Shown here: in pieces, positions 46,760-55,641 of the stretch
Layout of the letters: each line of letters begins with the position of its first letter
Numbering within the stretch: position 1 is the first letter of the stretch
NCBI RefSeq assembly: GCF_003314995.1
Contig: NZ_QNRH01000003.1
Location: forward strand, 382,553-446,552
DNA: 64,000 nucleotides
Source of the DNA: Pseudochrobactrum asaccharolyticum
GTDB taxonomy: Bacteria > Pseudomonadota > Alphaproteobacteria > Rhizobiales > Rhizobiaceae
Direction of reading: 5' to 3'
Program-made: the position numbers and the translations under genes
Notes under the pieces: model-generated
The model's input: the letters and a program-made list of their open reading frames with translations, nothing else
Databases searched by the model: none
Told to the model about the DNA's origin: nothing

Positions 46760-48295
46760 TCACGATACCTTTTGTAATGATCCGGCTGCCGCTTCAGAGA
46801 CGGTCTTATCCGGTAGTGCCGCTTTGAGAATTGCACGGTCATTGAAATTGACGCGCTCAAAGCTGGCCGCAATCTGCCCTTCGCACATCACCATAATCCT
46901 GTCAGAAATGCCCATCACCTCGGGCAGTTCACTGGAAATCACCACAATCGCCATGCCGCTTTCAGCAAGCTGATAGAGAATTTCATAGATTTCAGCCTTG
47001 GCACCAACATCGATGCCGCGTGTCGGTTCATCAATGATCAGGACTTTGATATTCTGCTCGGCAAGCCAGCGACCAAGAATAACTTTTTGCTGGTTGCCGC
47101 CCGAGAGATTGACAATATCCTGCTTACGCGACGGCGTGCGAACCCGCAATTTTGCGATATAGGTCTCGGCCAGTTCTGCTTCCTTTTTCGGACGGATCAA
47201 TCCGAATGGTGAAAAATGACGGCGGGCAGAAATTGCAATATTTTCCTCAATGGAACGTCCCTGCACAATACCATCGAATTTGCGATCTTCCGGACACAAT
47301 ACAATACCCGCACGGATGGAACTGCGCGGATCATCCGCAGCCACCATACGCCCCTCGACACTCACTTTGCCCGTGCGTCGCGGATCCGCGCCATAAATCA
47401 GGCGGCTCATTTCTGAGCGCCCTGCCCCGATCAGCCCGAAAAAACCTGTAATTTCTCCTGCCCGTACTTCAAAATTAACCGGAACCGGCAATTTGCTGCC
47501 ACTGAGATTTTCAACCTTCAGCAGCACCTGACTGCCTATCTCACGGCTGCGCCAGCCCCAGATATTGCTGATTTCACGCCCGACCATCTCAGCAATGATC
47601 TGATCGCGTGTCACGTTTGCAAGGCTCGGGTGATGCGCAGCCAGTTTGCCGTCACGCAACACCGAGAGACTGTCGCAAAGCTGAAGAATCTCATCCAGTC
47701 GATGAGAAATATAGAGGATAATCTTACCCTCGGCTTTCAGCCGCCCGATCAAGCGGAACAGGATTTCGCTTTCCCGCGAAGACAGTGAAGATGTCGGCTC
47801 ATCCAGCGCAATAATGCGCGCATCCAACATAACCGCCTTGGCAATTTCCACCATCTGGCGCTCGCCAATGGAAAGATGTGCAACTTTGGTGGCCGGATCA
47901 ATGTCAATGCCGATCATCCGCAGCTTTTCACCAACCTCTTTGGCCAGCGTTTTAAAGCTGATAAGTCCGGCTTTTGCAGGATAACGCCCGAGCAATAAAT
48001 TCTCAGCAACACTCAGCTCCGGCACAAGTTGCAATTCCTGATGGATCACGATCACACCGGCATCAAATGCATCCCGCACAGTGGCATATTTTTGCACTTC
48101 GCCATTAATAATAATGGTGCCGCTGTTCGGCTGCTGATCTCCTGACAGCACACGAATAAGCGTGGATTTGCCAGCGCCGTTTTCTCCCATCACCCCGTGC
48201 ACGGCACCTTTAGCCACGTTGAAAGACACATCTGTCAGCGCTTTGACACCGGGATAGAATTTGGAGATATTTTTAAAAGTCAGGAAGTCATCCAT
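46760..48295 (-). CDS. araG: Sugar ABC transporter ATPase, two domains, AraG-like
   Basis: Double-cassette ATPase of the ribose/arabinose/galactose class, 511 residues. First domain with intact Walker A GENGAGKST near residue 37, signature LSIGERQMVEIAKA and Walker B IIALDEPTSSL; second domain has the degenerate Walker A GLIGAGRSE typical of this class, signature LSGGNQQKV near residue 398 and LIIDEPTRGIDVG. Three bases before the permease start. Confidence 0.92.
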   Translation of the reverse strand: MDDFLTFKNISKFYPGVKALTDVSFNVAKGAVHGVMGENGAGKSTLIRVLSGDQQPNSGTIIINGEVQKYATVRDAFDAGVIVIHQELQLVPELSVAENLLLGRYPAKAGLISFKTLAKEVGEKLRMIGIDIDPATKVAHLSIGERQMVEIAKAVMLDARIIALDEPTSSLSSRESEILFRLIGRLKAEGKIILYISHRLDEILQLCDSLSVLRDGKLAAHHPSLANVTRDQIIAEMVGREISNIWGWRSREIGSQVLLKVENLSGSKLPVPVNFEVRAGEITGFFGLIGAGRSEMSRLIYGADPRRTGKVSVEGRMVAADDPRSSIRAGIVLCPEDRKFDGIVQGRSIEENIAISARRHFSPFGLIRPKKEAELAETYIAKLRVRTPSRKQDIVNLSGGNQQKVILGRWLAEQNIKVLIIDEPTRGIDVGAKAEIYEILYQLAESGMAIVVISSELPEVMGISDRIMVMCEGQIAASFERVNFNDRAILKAALPDKTVSEAAAGSLQKVS

Positions 48296-48352
48296 GCTGC
48301 ACCTGTCTCTCAGCAGTGGTTATGCCGTTTGAATAATATAGTCTTAGAAATA

Positions 48353-48381
48353 AGAGCCGGAATGTTGTGTCTTCCGGCTCT
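48353..48381 (-). other. Intercistronic stem-loop after AraF-like gene
   Basis: Perfect ten-base inverted repeat AGAGCCGGAA / TTCCGGCTCT with a nine-base loop, about 20 bases after the binding-protein stop and before the ATPase gene. On the - strand it is followed by TTATTTC, so partial termination is possible. Confidence 0.75.
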
Positions 48382-48399
48382 AAACCATTCAAAGCATAG

Positions 48400-49401
48400 T
48401 TATTCGATGCCAAGCTCTTTGCGGACAGCGGCATAATTATCGCGCAGTGCGAGCTGACCCGATGTCAAAGTCAGTTTTTCCGGCTCTTTACCATCGGCAA
48501 GCCATGCATACATATTCATGGCTGTTTCATAACCATGGCGTTTCGGTGAAATAATCACTGTGCCATAGAAACCCGTCGGGCTTGGCTTTTTGAATTCATT
48601 GATGGCAGATTCCGCACCACCAATACCAACTGCGACAACATTTTCCGAAGGAATGCCAACGCTTTCCGTAGCACGCACGGCACCCAGCACCGATTCATCA
48701 TTCAGCCCGACTGCAACCCAATGCTTAATGCCGGCATTTTTATTGAGCACAACGGTTGAGGCATTCAGTGCCGCTTCTGTATCGGTTTTTGCCTGCGGAG
48801 CAGCGAAAATATTTGCTTCCGGCAGACCATTTTCTTTCAGGACAGAAAGTGCGCCCTCGACACGGTCAACAGCCGTCGGCAGCTGGTCATAGGAAACACG
48901 GATTGCACCGACATCTTTCCAGTCCCAGCCACGTTTTTTAACTTCTTCGCTGATTGCACGGCCAACTTCTTCACCAATTTTGGTGGCAGAAATGCCCATA
49001 TGCACCACATCTTCGAGCGGCTTGCCAGCAGCACCGACAAGACGGTCATCAACAGTCATCAGTTTAAGACCATTGGCTTCTGCCTTGGCGATGATACCAG
49101 GTCCGAGTTTGACATCTGGCGTACAAATAATCACGCCCGTCGCACCCTGTGCAGCCAGATTATCCAGTGCAGACTGAACCTTTTCGCCGTCTTCCGCACC
49201 GATTTTAACCAGAGTGAAGCCTTTTTCCTTTGCCGCTACATCGGCAAATTTCCACTCATCCTGAAACCACGGTTCTTCCGGCTGTTTAACAACAAAACCA
49301 ATCTTAACGTCTGCTGCATAGGCAGCCGATGATCCGGCAACAGCTGCAAAAACTGTTCCGGTCATAATACCGGCCAAAGCGGCCGCTTTCAGAAAATGCA
49401 T
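48400..49401 (-). CDS. araF: Sugar ABC transporter binding protein, AraF-like
   Basis: Periplasmic binding protein, 333 residues from ATG 49401, chosen because GGGAGGAAAG lies directly upstream; the longer in-frame start lacks a site. Signal peptide to about residue 28 (cleavage near AYAA). Mature part reads DVKIGFVVKQPEEPWFQDEW, the arabinose-binding-protein hallmark, and ICTPDVKLG and GLNDESVLGAVRATE follow. Escherichia coli AraF binds both L-arabinose and D-galactose, which fits a galactose-degrading operon. Highest expressed gene expected, being first and followed by a hairpin. Confidence 0.9.
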   Translation of the reverse strand: MHFLKAAALAGIMTGTVFAAVAGSSAAYAADVKIGFVVKQPEEPWFQDEWKFADVAAKEKGFTLVKIGAEDGEKVQSALDNLAAQGATGVIICTPDVKLGPGIIAKAEANGLKLMTVDDRLVGAAGKPLEDVVHMGISATKIGEEVGRAISEEVKKRGWDWKDVGAIRVSYDQLPTAVDRVEGALSVLKENGLPEANIFAAPQAKTDTEAALNASTVVLNKNAGIKHWVAVGLNDESVLGAVRATESVGIPSENVVAVGIGGAESAINEFKKPSPTGFYGTVIISPKRHGYETAMNMYAWLADGKEPEKLTLTSGQLALRDNYAAVRKELGIE

Positions 49402-49650
49402 TGCTTTCCTCCCAAAGAATGCCGCATCCAGTCTTTGCCTCCCGCGCAGAAAAAGATGCAATTGTTCTCCAACAATAAAGGAGGCTAAATCAAATCATCA
49501 TACCAGTCAATATGTCTTGTATGATGATTTAAAATTCATCATAATACATAAGAAGACAAAAATATTATCTTGTGGCATATAACACCACAGATCAAAGCCC
49601 TGACGAATGAAATGCCTGTGATTCCAGCCATATCAATTGAGAGAAATAGC

Positions 49651-50385
49651 GTGACTGAAATATCGGAGCAGAAACAAACCGAGCCTTCCCGTGCGCAGCG
49701 TCCACGTGTGCAAAAAAATGTCACGGCAATGATGGCGGCGGATATTCTCAATGGCCGCTATGAACAGGGCACGATGCTGCCGCGGGAAAATGACCTCTGC
49801 GAAGAATATGAGGTGAGCCGCACCGTCATTCGCGAAACCATCAAGACTTTAGAGTCAAAAGGGCTGGTACGCGGCAAACCACGCATCGGCACTATGGTAT
49901 GCGATCAGGATGACTGGAACCTGCTCGATCAGCAGGTGCTGGACTGGCTGGGGCCGCGCATTGTCGATCTTGATTTGCTGCTCTGTGTACTGGAAGCCAG
50001 ACGCGCTATTGAGCCGGTGGCCGCAGAACTGGCAACCCAGCGTGCCTCCGCTATGGATATTGCCGCGCTGGAGATCGCGTGGAACCGTATGAATGAGGCG
50101 GGCGGCGATATAGAAGCATTCACGCAAGGCGATGTCGACTTCCACATTGCACTGCTGCGTGCCAGCCATAATCAGGTTTTTCGTCAGCTTTGCGGTATTA
50201 TTGAAGCTGCGCTGCGCTATACGCTCTATACATCCAATGATGCTGTTCCGAGCCGTGAAGAGGCAATTTCCGAACATCTCGAGCTGATAGAAGCGATACG
50301 TCTGCGCGATAAAGAACGCGCCCGCAAAAGCTCGCACAAAATGCTTGATCTCGCAGCGCGTGATCTCGGAATGATCAATCAATAG
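49651..50385 (+). CDS. GntR family regulator (FadR/DgoR type)
   Basis: Transcription factor of 244 residues from GTG 49651, supported by GAGAGA six bases upstream; the frame is open further back to 49570. N-terminal winged helix (VTAMMAADILNGRYEQGTML, VSRTVIRETIKTLESKGLV) and a C-terminal FCD effector domain with typical acidic/His positions (DVDFHIALLRAS, EHLELIEAI). Divergent from araF, so probably represses the galactose operon; galactonate or a later intermediate is the likely signal by analogy with DgoR. Confidence 0.87.
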   Translation: MTEISEQKQTEPSRAQRPRVQKNVTAMMAADILNGRYEQGTMLPRENDLCEEYEVSRTVIRETIKTLESKGLVRGKPRIGTMVCDQDDWNLLDQQVLDWLGPRIVDLDLLLCVLEARRAIEPVAAELATQRASAMDIAALEIAWNRMNEAGGDIEAFTQGDVDFHIALLRASHNQVFRQLCGIIEAALRYTLYTSNDAVPSREEAISEHLELIEAIRLRDKERARKSSHKMLDLAARDLGMINQ

Positions 50386-50419
50386 CGCGATTAATCTTTG
50401 TAACGTTGCAGATTGCCCA

Positions 50420-50458
50420 AGGGTCAGACATACATATGCTTTATATGCGCCTGACCCT
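50420..50458. terminator. Stem-loop between convergent GntR and M20 genes
   Basis: AGGGTCAG / CTGACCCT, eight pairs, with a 23-base loop that itself holds a small ATATGC/GCATAT-like dyad. No strong T-run directly after. Placed between two convergent genes. Confidence 0.5.
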
Positions 50459-50527
50459 CGTGAATTAATTGAAATAACGATAAATTTTCTTATGAACTAT
50501 TTTCGCTAAATCTTTGAATAAAAATAG

Positions 50528-51730
50528 TTATGCTTCAGCACCATTGCCGCCGGCTGCCAGATAGCGCTCTGCCAGACGTGCCCAGAGTGCGGAACCAACA
50601 GGCAGGTTTGCGTCATTGAAGTTGTATTTCGGATTGTGCAACACCGCTGAATCCACACCATTCCCCAGACGCAGGAAGCTGCCAGGTTTATGTTGCAGGA
50701 AATAAGCGAAATCTTCACTGCCCGGAATAAGCGGACAGGTTGAAACCTTATCGTCACCAATCAGTTCGCGCACAACTTCAGTTGCGAAGACTGTTTCCGC
50801 ATCCGAATTGACCACGACCGGATAGCCCAGCTCATATTTTATCTCAGCAGTCGCACCATAGGCTGCCACGTGCTGTTCAGTGAGTTCGCAAACACGCTTT
50901 TGCAACAAATCACGCACAACCGGCGAGAAAGAGCGGATGCTCACGGCCAGATCAACATCATCCGGAATAACATTGGATGCTTCACCGCCGTGGATAGCGC
51001 CCACAGTGATAACCGCGGTTTCTGTCGGGTCAATATTACGGGCAACAACGGTCTGCAAAGCCATCACCAGACTACAGGCAACCATAACCGGATCAACGGT
51101 CAGATGCGGGCGGGAAGCATGACCGCCTTTACCGATAACTTTAATATAGGCTGTGTCAGCCGCTGCCATGATCGGGCCCGAGCGGGTGAGAACTGTGCCT
51201 TCCGGTGCACCCGGATGATTGTGCAGACCAAAAATCGCATCGCACGGGAAGCGCTCAAACAGACCATCGGCGATCATCGCCTGCGCACCGCTGATTTCAC
51301 CGGCTTCTTCAGCTGGCTGGAAGACCAGTGTTACAGTGCCGTTGAAGTTTTTGGTACGCGCCAGATATTCCGCAGCACCGAGTAGCATTGTTGTGTGACC
51401 ATCATGGCCACAGGCATGCATTTTGCCTTCAAATTTGCTGGCATAAGGCAGACCGGTCTTTTCTAAGATCGGCAGCGCATCCATATCCGCACGGATAGCA
51501 ACACTGCGTCCGCCGGTACCAACGGTCAGGCAACCGACAACGCCATGACCACCAACATTGCGCGTGACTTCATAGCCCCAGCTTTCCAGTTTATCCGCAA
51601 CAAAAGCAGCGGTTTTTTCTTCTTCAAAAGAAAGCTCCGGATTAGCATGGAGATGATGGCGGATTTCTTCCAGTGCCTCGCGGCGTGGTTCAAGATCGGC
51701 GAGACGGGCGAAATTATCGGACTGTGTCAT
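50528..51730 (-). CDS. M20 family amidohydrolase (HipO/IAA-amino acid hydrolase type)
   Basis: Zinc-dependent hydrolase removing an acyl group from an N-acyl amino acid. 400 residues: metal ligands in ADMDALPI near residue 83, MHACGHDGHTTMLLGAAEYL near residue 109, and FQPAEEAGEISGAQAMI near residue 139, with a dimerisation domain (about 190-310). GGGAG precedes the ATG. It is the last gene downstream of an amino-acid ABC importer but separated from it by a strong terminator, so it may have its own promoter. Confidence 0.9.
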   Translation of the reverse strand: MTQSDNFARLADLEPRREALEEIRHHLHANPELSFEEEKTAAFVADKLESWGYEVTRNVGGHGVVGCLTVGTGGRSVAIRADMDALPILEKTGLPYASKFEGKMHACGHDGHTTMLLGAAEYLARTKNFNGTVTLVFQPAEEAGEISGAQAMIADGLFERFPCDAIFGLHNHPGAPEGTVLTRSGPIMAAADTAYIKVIGKGGHASRPHLTVDPVMVACSLVMALQTVVARNIDPTETAVITVGAIHGGEASNVIPDDVDLAVSIRSFSPVVRDLLQKRVCELTEQHVAAYGATAEIKYELGYPVVVNSDAETVFATEVVRELIGDDKVSTCPLIPGSEDFAYFLQHKPGSFLRLGNGVDSAVLHNPKYNFNDANLPVGSALWARLAERYLAAGGNGAEA

Positions 51731-51828
51731 GGTCTGCTCCCGTTATCAGAACGGGATCTCCTGTATTGGTTATCGGCAGGCATGCTGCATTGCGGTCAGA
51801 GACTCAAACTACTGCACTATATATGCAA

Positions 51829-51856
51829 AACACGCCGGTTTTGTCTCCGGCGTGTT
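51829..51856. terminator. Rho-independent terminator between ABC and M20 genes
   Basis: Ten-base stem AACACGCCGG / CCGGCGTGTT with an eight-base loop, followed on the + strand by GTTTTTT; on the - strand it is followed by TTGCAT. For the leftward genes it lies after the ATPase gene, and its T-tract there is short, so termination in that direction is probable but not certain. Confidence 0.7.
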
Positions 51857-51864
51857 GTTTTTTA

Positions 51865-52650
51865 TCAAATAAAACGGCTGAGGAAGCTGCGGGTACGCGG
51901 ATGCTGAGGATTTTCGATCACCTCTTGCGGTGTTCCCTCTTCAACCACCTTGCCGCCATCCATAAAGACCACTCGGTCAGCCGCTTCACGGGCAAAGCCA
52001 ATCTCGTGAGTAACCACGATCATCGTTTGCCCCTGATCGGCAAGGCTGCGCATTGTGGTCAGCACTTCACCCACCAGTTCCGGATCGAGTGCCGATGTCG
52101 GCTCATCAAACAGGATCAGCTTCGGCTTTACAGCCAGTGCACGCGCAATCGCCACACGCTGTTGCTGGCCACCGGAAAGCTGGCGCGGATAAGCGTTGAT
52201 CTTATGCGACATGCCGACTTTCGCCAGCAGTTCCTTTGCCGTTTCAATAGCTTCGCTTTTGTTACGGCCATGAACACCAACCGGCGCTTCAATCACATTC
52301 TGCAAAACCGTCATATGCGGATAGAGATTGAATTGCTGAAACACCATGCCGATCTGGCTACGCTGTTTAGCAATAGCGCGATCTGACAAAGGCAGCAGCC
52401 GGTTGTTTTTGTACTGATAGCCGATCTGTTGCTCATCGACAAAGATCGAACCTTTGTCGATGGTCTCAAGGCGGTTGATACAACGCAGGAACGTGGACTT
52501 GCCTGAGCCGGAAGGCCCGAGAATAACCACGACTTCACCGGAGCGCACTTCCAGATCAATGCCGCGCAGCACTTCAATACCATGAAAGGCTTTATGCACA
52601 TTATTGGCGCGAACCAGAGGTTTTTGCATATTGGTTGTCTTATCCATCAT
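51865..52650 (-). CDS. Polar amino-acid ABC transporter ATPase (GlnQ/HisP family)
   Basis: Cytoplasmic ATPase, 261 residues: Walker [10 protein letters not shown] near residue 45, [13 protein letters not shown] near residue 100, signature [15 protein letters not shown] near residue 159, Walker [15 protein letters not shown] and switch His in VVTHEIGFA. Start ATG 52650 follows AGGAGAATGC and overlaps the permease stop by four bases. Confidence 0.93.
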   Translation of the reverse strand: MMDKTTNMQKPLVRANNVHKAFHGIEVLRGIDLEVRSGEVVVILGPSGSGKSTFLRCINRLETIDKGSIFVDEQQIGYQYKNNRLLPLSDRAIAKQRSQIGMVFQQFNLYPHMTVLQNVIEAPVGVHGRNKSEAIETAKELLAKVGMSHKINAYPRQLSGGQQQRVAIARALAVKPKLILFDEPTSALDPELVGEVLTTMRSLADQGQTMIVVTHEIGFAREAADRVVFMDGGKVVEEGTPQEVIENPQHPRTRSFLSRFI

Positions 52651-53564
52651 GCATTCTCCTGCACTTTGGCCGGTGCTTCGTCCTTGGTCGCATCACCGCG
52701 TTCGCCACGGTTATAATGACGCTCAATCGCACTTTGTCCGACATTCAGAACCGACGTGATCAGCAGATACCAGATAACGGCAACCATCAGCATCGGAATA
52801 ACTTCGAATGTGCGGTTATAGATCGACTGCACAGAGTAAAGCAGATCAGCCATCGCAATCACACTGACAAGCGATGTCGCTTTGATCATGCTGATCAGCT
52901 GGTTGCCTGTTGGCGGCACAATAGACCGCATTGCCTGCGGAATAATTACACGACGCAAAGCGCGTGCCCGTGTCATGCCAAAGGCTGCGGCTGTTTCACC
53001 CTGTCCTTTATCAACAGACAGCAGACCGCCACGAATAATTTCCGCCATATAGGCAGCTTCATTCAGAGCGAGACCAACAATTGCCGCCGTCAGCGGTGTA
53101 ATAATGTCATTGGTGTTCCAGCTGATCAGTGTCGGACCAAAAGGAATGGCCAGCGAGATTTTTGGAAACAATGTCGAAAGATTGTACCAGAAGATCAGCT
53201 GCACCAGCAAAGGCGTGCCACGGAAGAACCAGATGAAGAGGTTAGAAAGCGAGCTTGCGAGCCTGTCCTGCGACATGCGGGCAATCGCCAGAATAAGACC
53301 GAGCGCGACACCGATAACCATCGCAATAACAGTCAGGCCGAGCGTAATTGTCAGCCCTTCCATCACTGTCGTATCAAAGAAATACGCGGCGACAACCGGC
53401 CAGCCAAAATTCGGATTATTGGCGACAATAATACCGAAATCGAGCGCGACGCCGAGAATGACGACCCACAGGATCACCCGTCGCAGCGGAAAAGGCGGGC
53501 GCGCCCGAGCGACGTCGAAACGCTCAACATCACCCGCAGCTGCATTGGAGACAGACGCGCTCAT
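52647..53564 (-). CDS. Polar amino-acid ABC transporter permease (HisM/GlnP family)
   Basis: Inner-membrane permease, 305 residues. A long polar N-terminal region (about 30 residues) precedes the first membrane helix; the conserved segments WFFRGTPLLVQLIFWY near residue 138 and LNEAAYMAEIIRGGLLSV near residue 206 mark the HisM family. Only one permease gene is present, so a homodimer is expected. A polar tail of about 25 residues follows the last helix. Start overlaps the binding-protein stop. Confidence 0.9.
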   Translation of the reverse strand: MSASVSNAAAGDVERFDVARARPPFPLRRVILWVVILGVALDFGIIVANNPNFGWPVVAAYFFDTTVMEGLTITLGLTVIAMVIGVALGLILAIARMSQDRLASSLSNLFIWFFRGTPLLVQLIFWYNLSTLFPKISLAIPFGPTLISWNTNDIITPLTAAIVGLALNEAAYMAEIIRGGLLSVDKGQGETAAAFGMTRARALRRVIIPQAMRSIVPPTGNQLISMIKATSLVSVIAMADLLYSVQSIYNRTFEVIPMLMVAVIWYLLITSVLNVGQSAIERHYNRGERGDATKDEAPAKVQENA

Positions 53565-54444
53565 TGCGCGGTCTTTCCGGCCAGATTAATACCTGCTTTA
53601 TCAATCATATTCTTTTCGAGACCCCACTTTTTCATGATCGTGGCATAGGTGCCGTTGTCGATCAGGATCTGGATACCATCGCGGAAGACTTCGCTCAGCG
53701 GCGAGTCTTTCGGCAAAACAGCACCCTGATACAGGTCGTCAAAGCCGTTTTTCTGTCCGGTTGCCGCAAGTTCCAGCTGGCCATTGGACTGCTGCACAAA
53801 ATAGGTCAGCGGCGCCTGCGAAGAGAAGAAAGCATCAGCACGGTTGGAACGCACAGCCAAAATAGAGCTAGGCTGATCATTGTAAGACTGCACTTCAATC
53901 GGTTTGCCGTCGGCAGTGCATTTCTCGTTCTGATCCTTGATCACTTTTTCAGCAGAACCACCAGCCATCACTGCAACGCGTTTACCGCAAGCAGTATCCA
54001 GCGAGGTAATGCCTTCCGGATTGCCGGTTTTCACCGCGAAAACCACATATTCACGCACCCAGTCAACGAAATCATTAGCACCTTGGCGTGATGGGAAATC
54101 ACCGTTCGGCCAAAACCAAGCTGGTAGCGTCCGGCGGAAATACCGCTGAGAACAGATGGCAGGCCACTGACTGTGGAATGAGTGATCTTAATTCCCATCA
54201 GCTGCCCCAGTGCATCAGTCATATCAGCCGCTGCACCGTTGACTTCCTTACCATTGATAATCTGGTATGGCGGGAAGGAACCGGAATTCACATCATTGAT
54301 AACACCGGCTTTGATGATTTCTTCCGGCAGACGGGCGCGCAGCGCTTCATTCAATGCCTGTTCCGGAATTTTCACATCTTCAGCCAAAGCCTGTTGCGCA
54401 AAAATACTGCCAAATACAGCAGCAGCCAGCACGGTCTTCTTCAT
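53561..54444 (-). pseudogene. Amino-acid ABC transporter binding protein, frameshifted
   Basis: Binding protein of the family 3 type split over two frames. The upstream part (ATG 54444, site GGGAGA; signal peptide ending ALAED; then VKIPEQALNEAL... to GRYQLGFG) runs into a wrong frame near 54109. The second part continues in another frame as VREYVVFAVKTGNPEGI to the stop at 53561. Restoring one C in the GGCC-GAACGG stretch (plus strand near 54108-54110) would give continuous G-F-G-P-N-G-D-F and rejoin both parts as about 294 residues. So a single-base loss in a short homopolymer is the likely cause. It may be a true mutation that disables the importer, or an assembly or read error. Confidence 0.85.
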
Positions 54445-54464
54445 TCTCATTCTCCCAATAGTTC

Positions 54465-54563
54465 AGAGCACTTCCAGTTTGTCTGCAATGATAGGAAATG
54501 CTCTATCTGTTTGTTTTGGCGCGTATCTTATCCGAAAACCGCTTACACTTTTCGGGATACGCT
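54465..54563 (+). repeat. Rhizobiales-type intergenic repeat, full 99-base copy (copy 3)
   Basis: Starts with the hairpin AGAGCACTTCC ... GGAAATGCTCT, continues TTGTTTTGGCGCGTAT, then GAAAACCGCTTACACTTTT and CGGGATACGCT. Same length and order as copy 2. It lies between the frameshifted binding-protein gene and the Pht5-like gene. Confidence 0.72.
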
Positions 54564-54576
54564 CCGGTAAGCGTTT

Positions 54577-55539
54577 TCACGCCTTGTTCGCATAAAACGG
54601 AAACAGTTCTTCAACGCTCAGCTTGCGTTGCAAGATGCCTTGCAGGTGCAGTTCTTCTGCAAAATCATTGATCATCGCCTCATTGGCCGCAATACCGCTA
54701 ACATTCCAGTCTTCCGGCAGATCCTGCGCACATTTCAGCAATTCATCGATCATCCATGGCGTGGTTTCAGCATATTTGCGACGCTTGGCCGTCCACATAC
54801 GCTGGCTCTCATCCAGCAGATCGCTCAGTTCCTGTGCAACCCACGGATGCTCTGCCAGAATTTCCGGCTTGATACCCATCAGATGCATACCCGGCACGTA
54901 GCCGACATCATTGAAATAATTCAGCTCCGCACTGCGAAAATCAGGCAGAACCTGACGGAAACCTGCATTCTTGCCAAAATAACCATCCGGCATAAAAGGC
55001 GTGAACACGGCATCCAGCGCACCTTCACGCAAGGCATCCATCATTGGCTGCTCACCCGGCATGACTTCAATCCGGCCTTCACGGCCAAAACCATCCAGAC
55101 GATCGGTGATCGGATGCGCTGCTGTCAAACGGCCTGCATACCAATAGGCATCTTCAACACCAATATCATGACGGCGCAGGGCAGCTCTTGTCCATGTATT
55201 ACCGGAATCACGCCATCCGGTTACACCGATCTTCTTGCCAGCCAGTTGCTCAAAACTGGTGATACCACTGTCGACACTGGTAATGACACAGCGATGACGA
55301 AAGCCGCGCATGATGAAATTCGGAATTCCGACAATGCTGGTATCGCCTTCATCACGCAATGAAACATAGCGGCTGAACGACATTTCCGAAGCTTCATGCG
55401 CTTCATCCTCTCCCGGATCGGAAACCAAAGTGCCGACACGATCAACAATCACATCAAGTTTTTCCGAACGAATATCGCCAAGTGCCAGCGGTGTCAGATA
55501 ATCCCAGTCACGTACAGCGATACGCAGTTTAACCGTCAT
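54577..55539 (-). CDS. Pht5-like (4,5-dihydroxyphthalate decarboxylase-related) protein
   Basis: Protein with the periplasmic-binding-protein II fold of the group that includes 4,5-dihydroxyphthalate decarboxylase, but no signal peptide is seen, so it should be cytoplasmic. 320 residues from ATG 55539 (GAGGGAC seven bases upstream). It begins MTVKLRIAVRDWDY, with EMSFSRYV near residue 56 and GVTGWRDSGNTWTR near residue 98. The decarboxylase assignment is from family resemblance; solute-binding or other non-oxidative decarboxylase functions are possible. Divergent from a MocR regulator. Confidence 0.72.
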   Translation of the reverse strand: MTVKLRIAVRDWDYLTPLALGDIRSEKLDVIVDRVGTLVSDPGEDEAHEASEMSFSRYVSLRDEGDTSIVGIPNFIMRGFRHRCVITSVDSGITSFEQLAGKKIGVTGWRDSGNTWTRAALRRHDIGVEDAYWYAGRLTAAHPITDRLDGFGREGRIEVMPGEQPMMDALREGALDAVFTPFMPDGYFGKNAGFRQVLPDFRSAELNYFNDVGYVPGMHLMGIKPEILAEHPWVAQELSDLLDESQRMWTAKRRKYAETTPWMIDELLKCAQDLPEDWNVSGIAANEAMINDFAEELHLQGILQRKLSVEELFPFYANKA

Positions 55540-55641
55540 AAACAGTCCCTCAAAATTTCCTCTGTACAAATGAGGTTAAATGTTCAAATTAAACTGATCA
55601 AATGTTATTATGTTACTGAACATTAAATCGGATAATGAGCT

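Noticed and set aside
46323-46973. 216-codon + strand frame across the araH-araG junction
   Set aside because: Antisense to two conserved transporter genes and without a ribosome binding site or recognisable domain.
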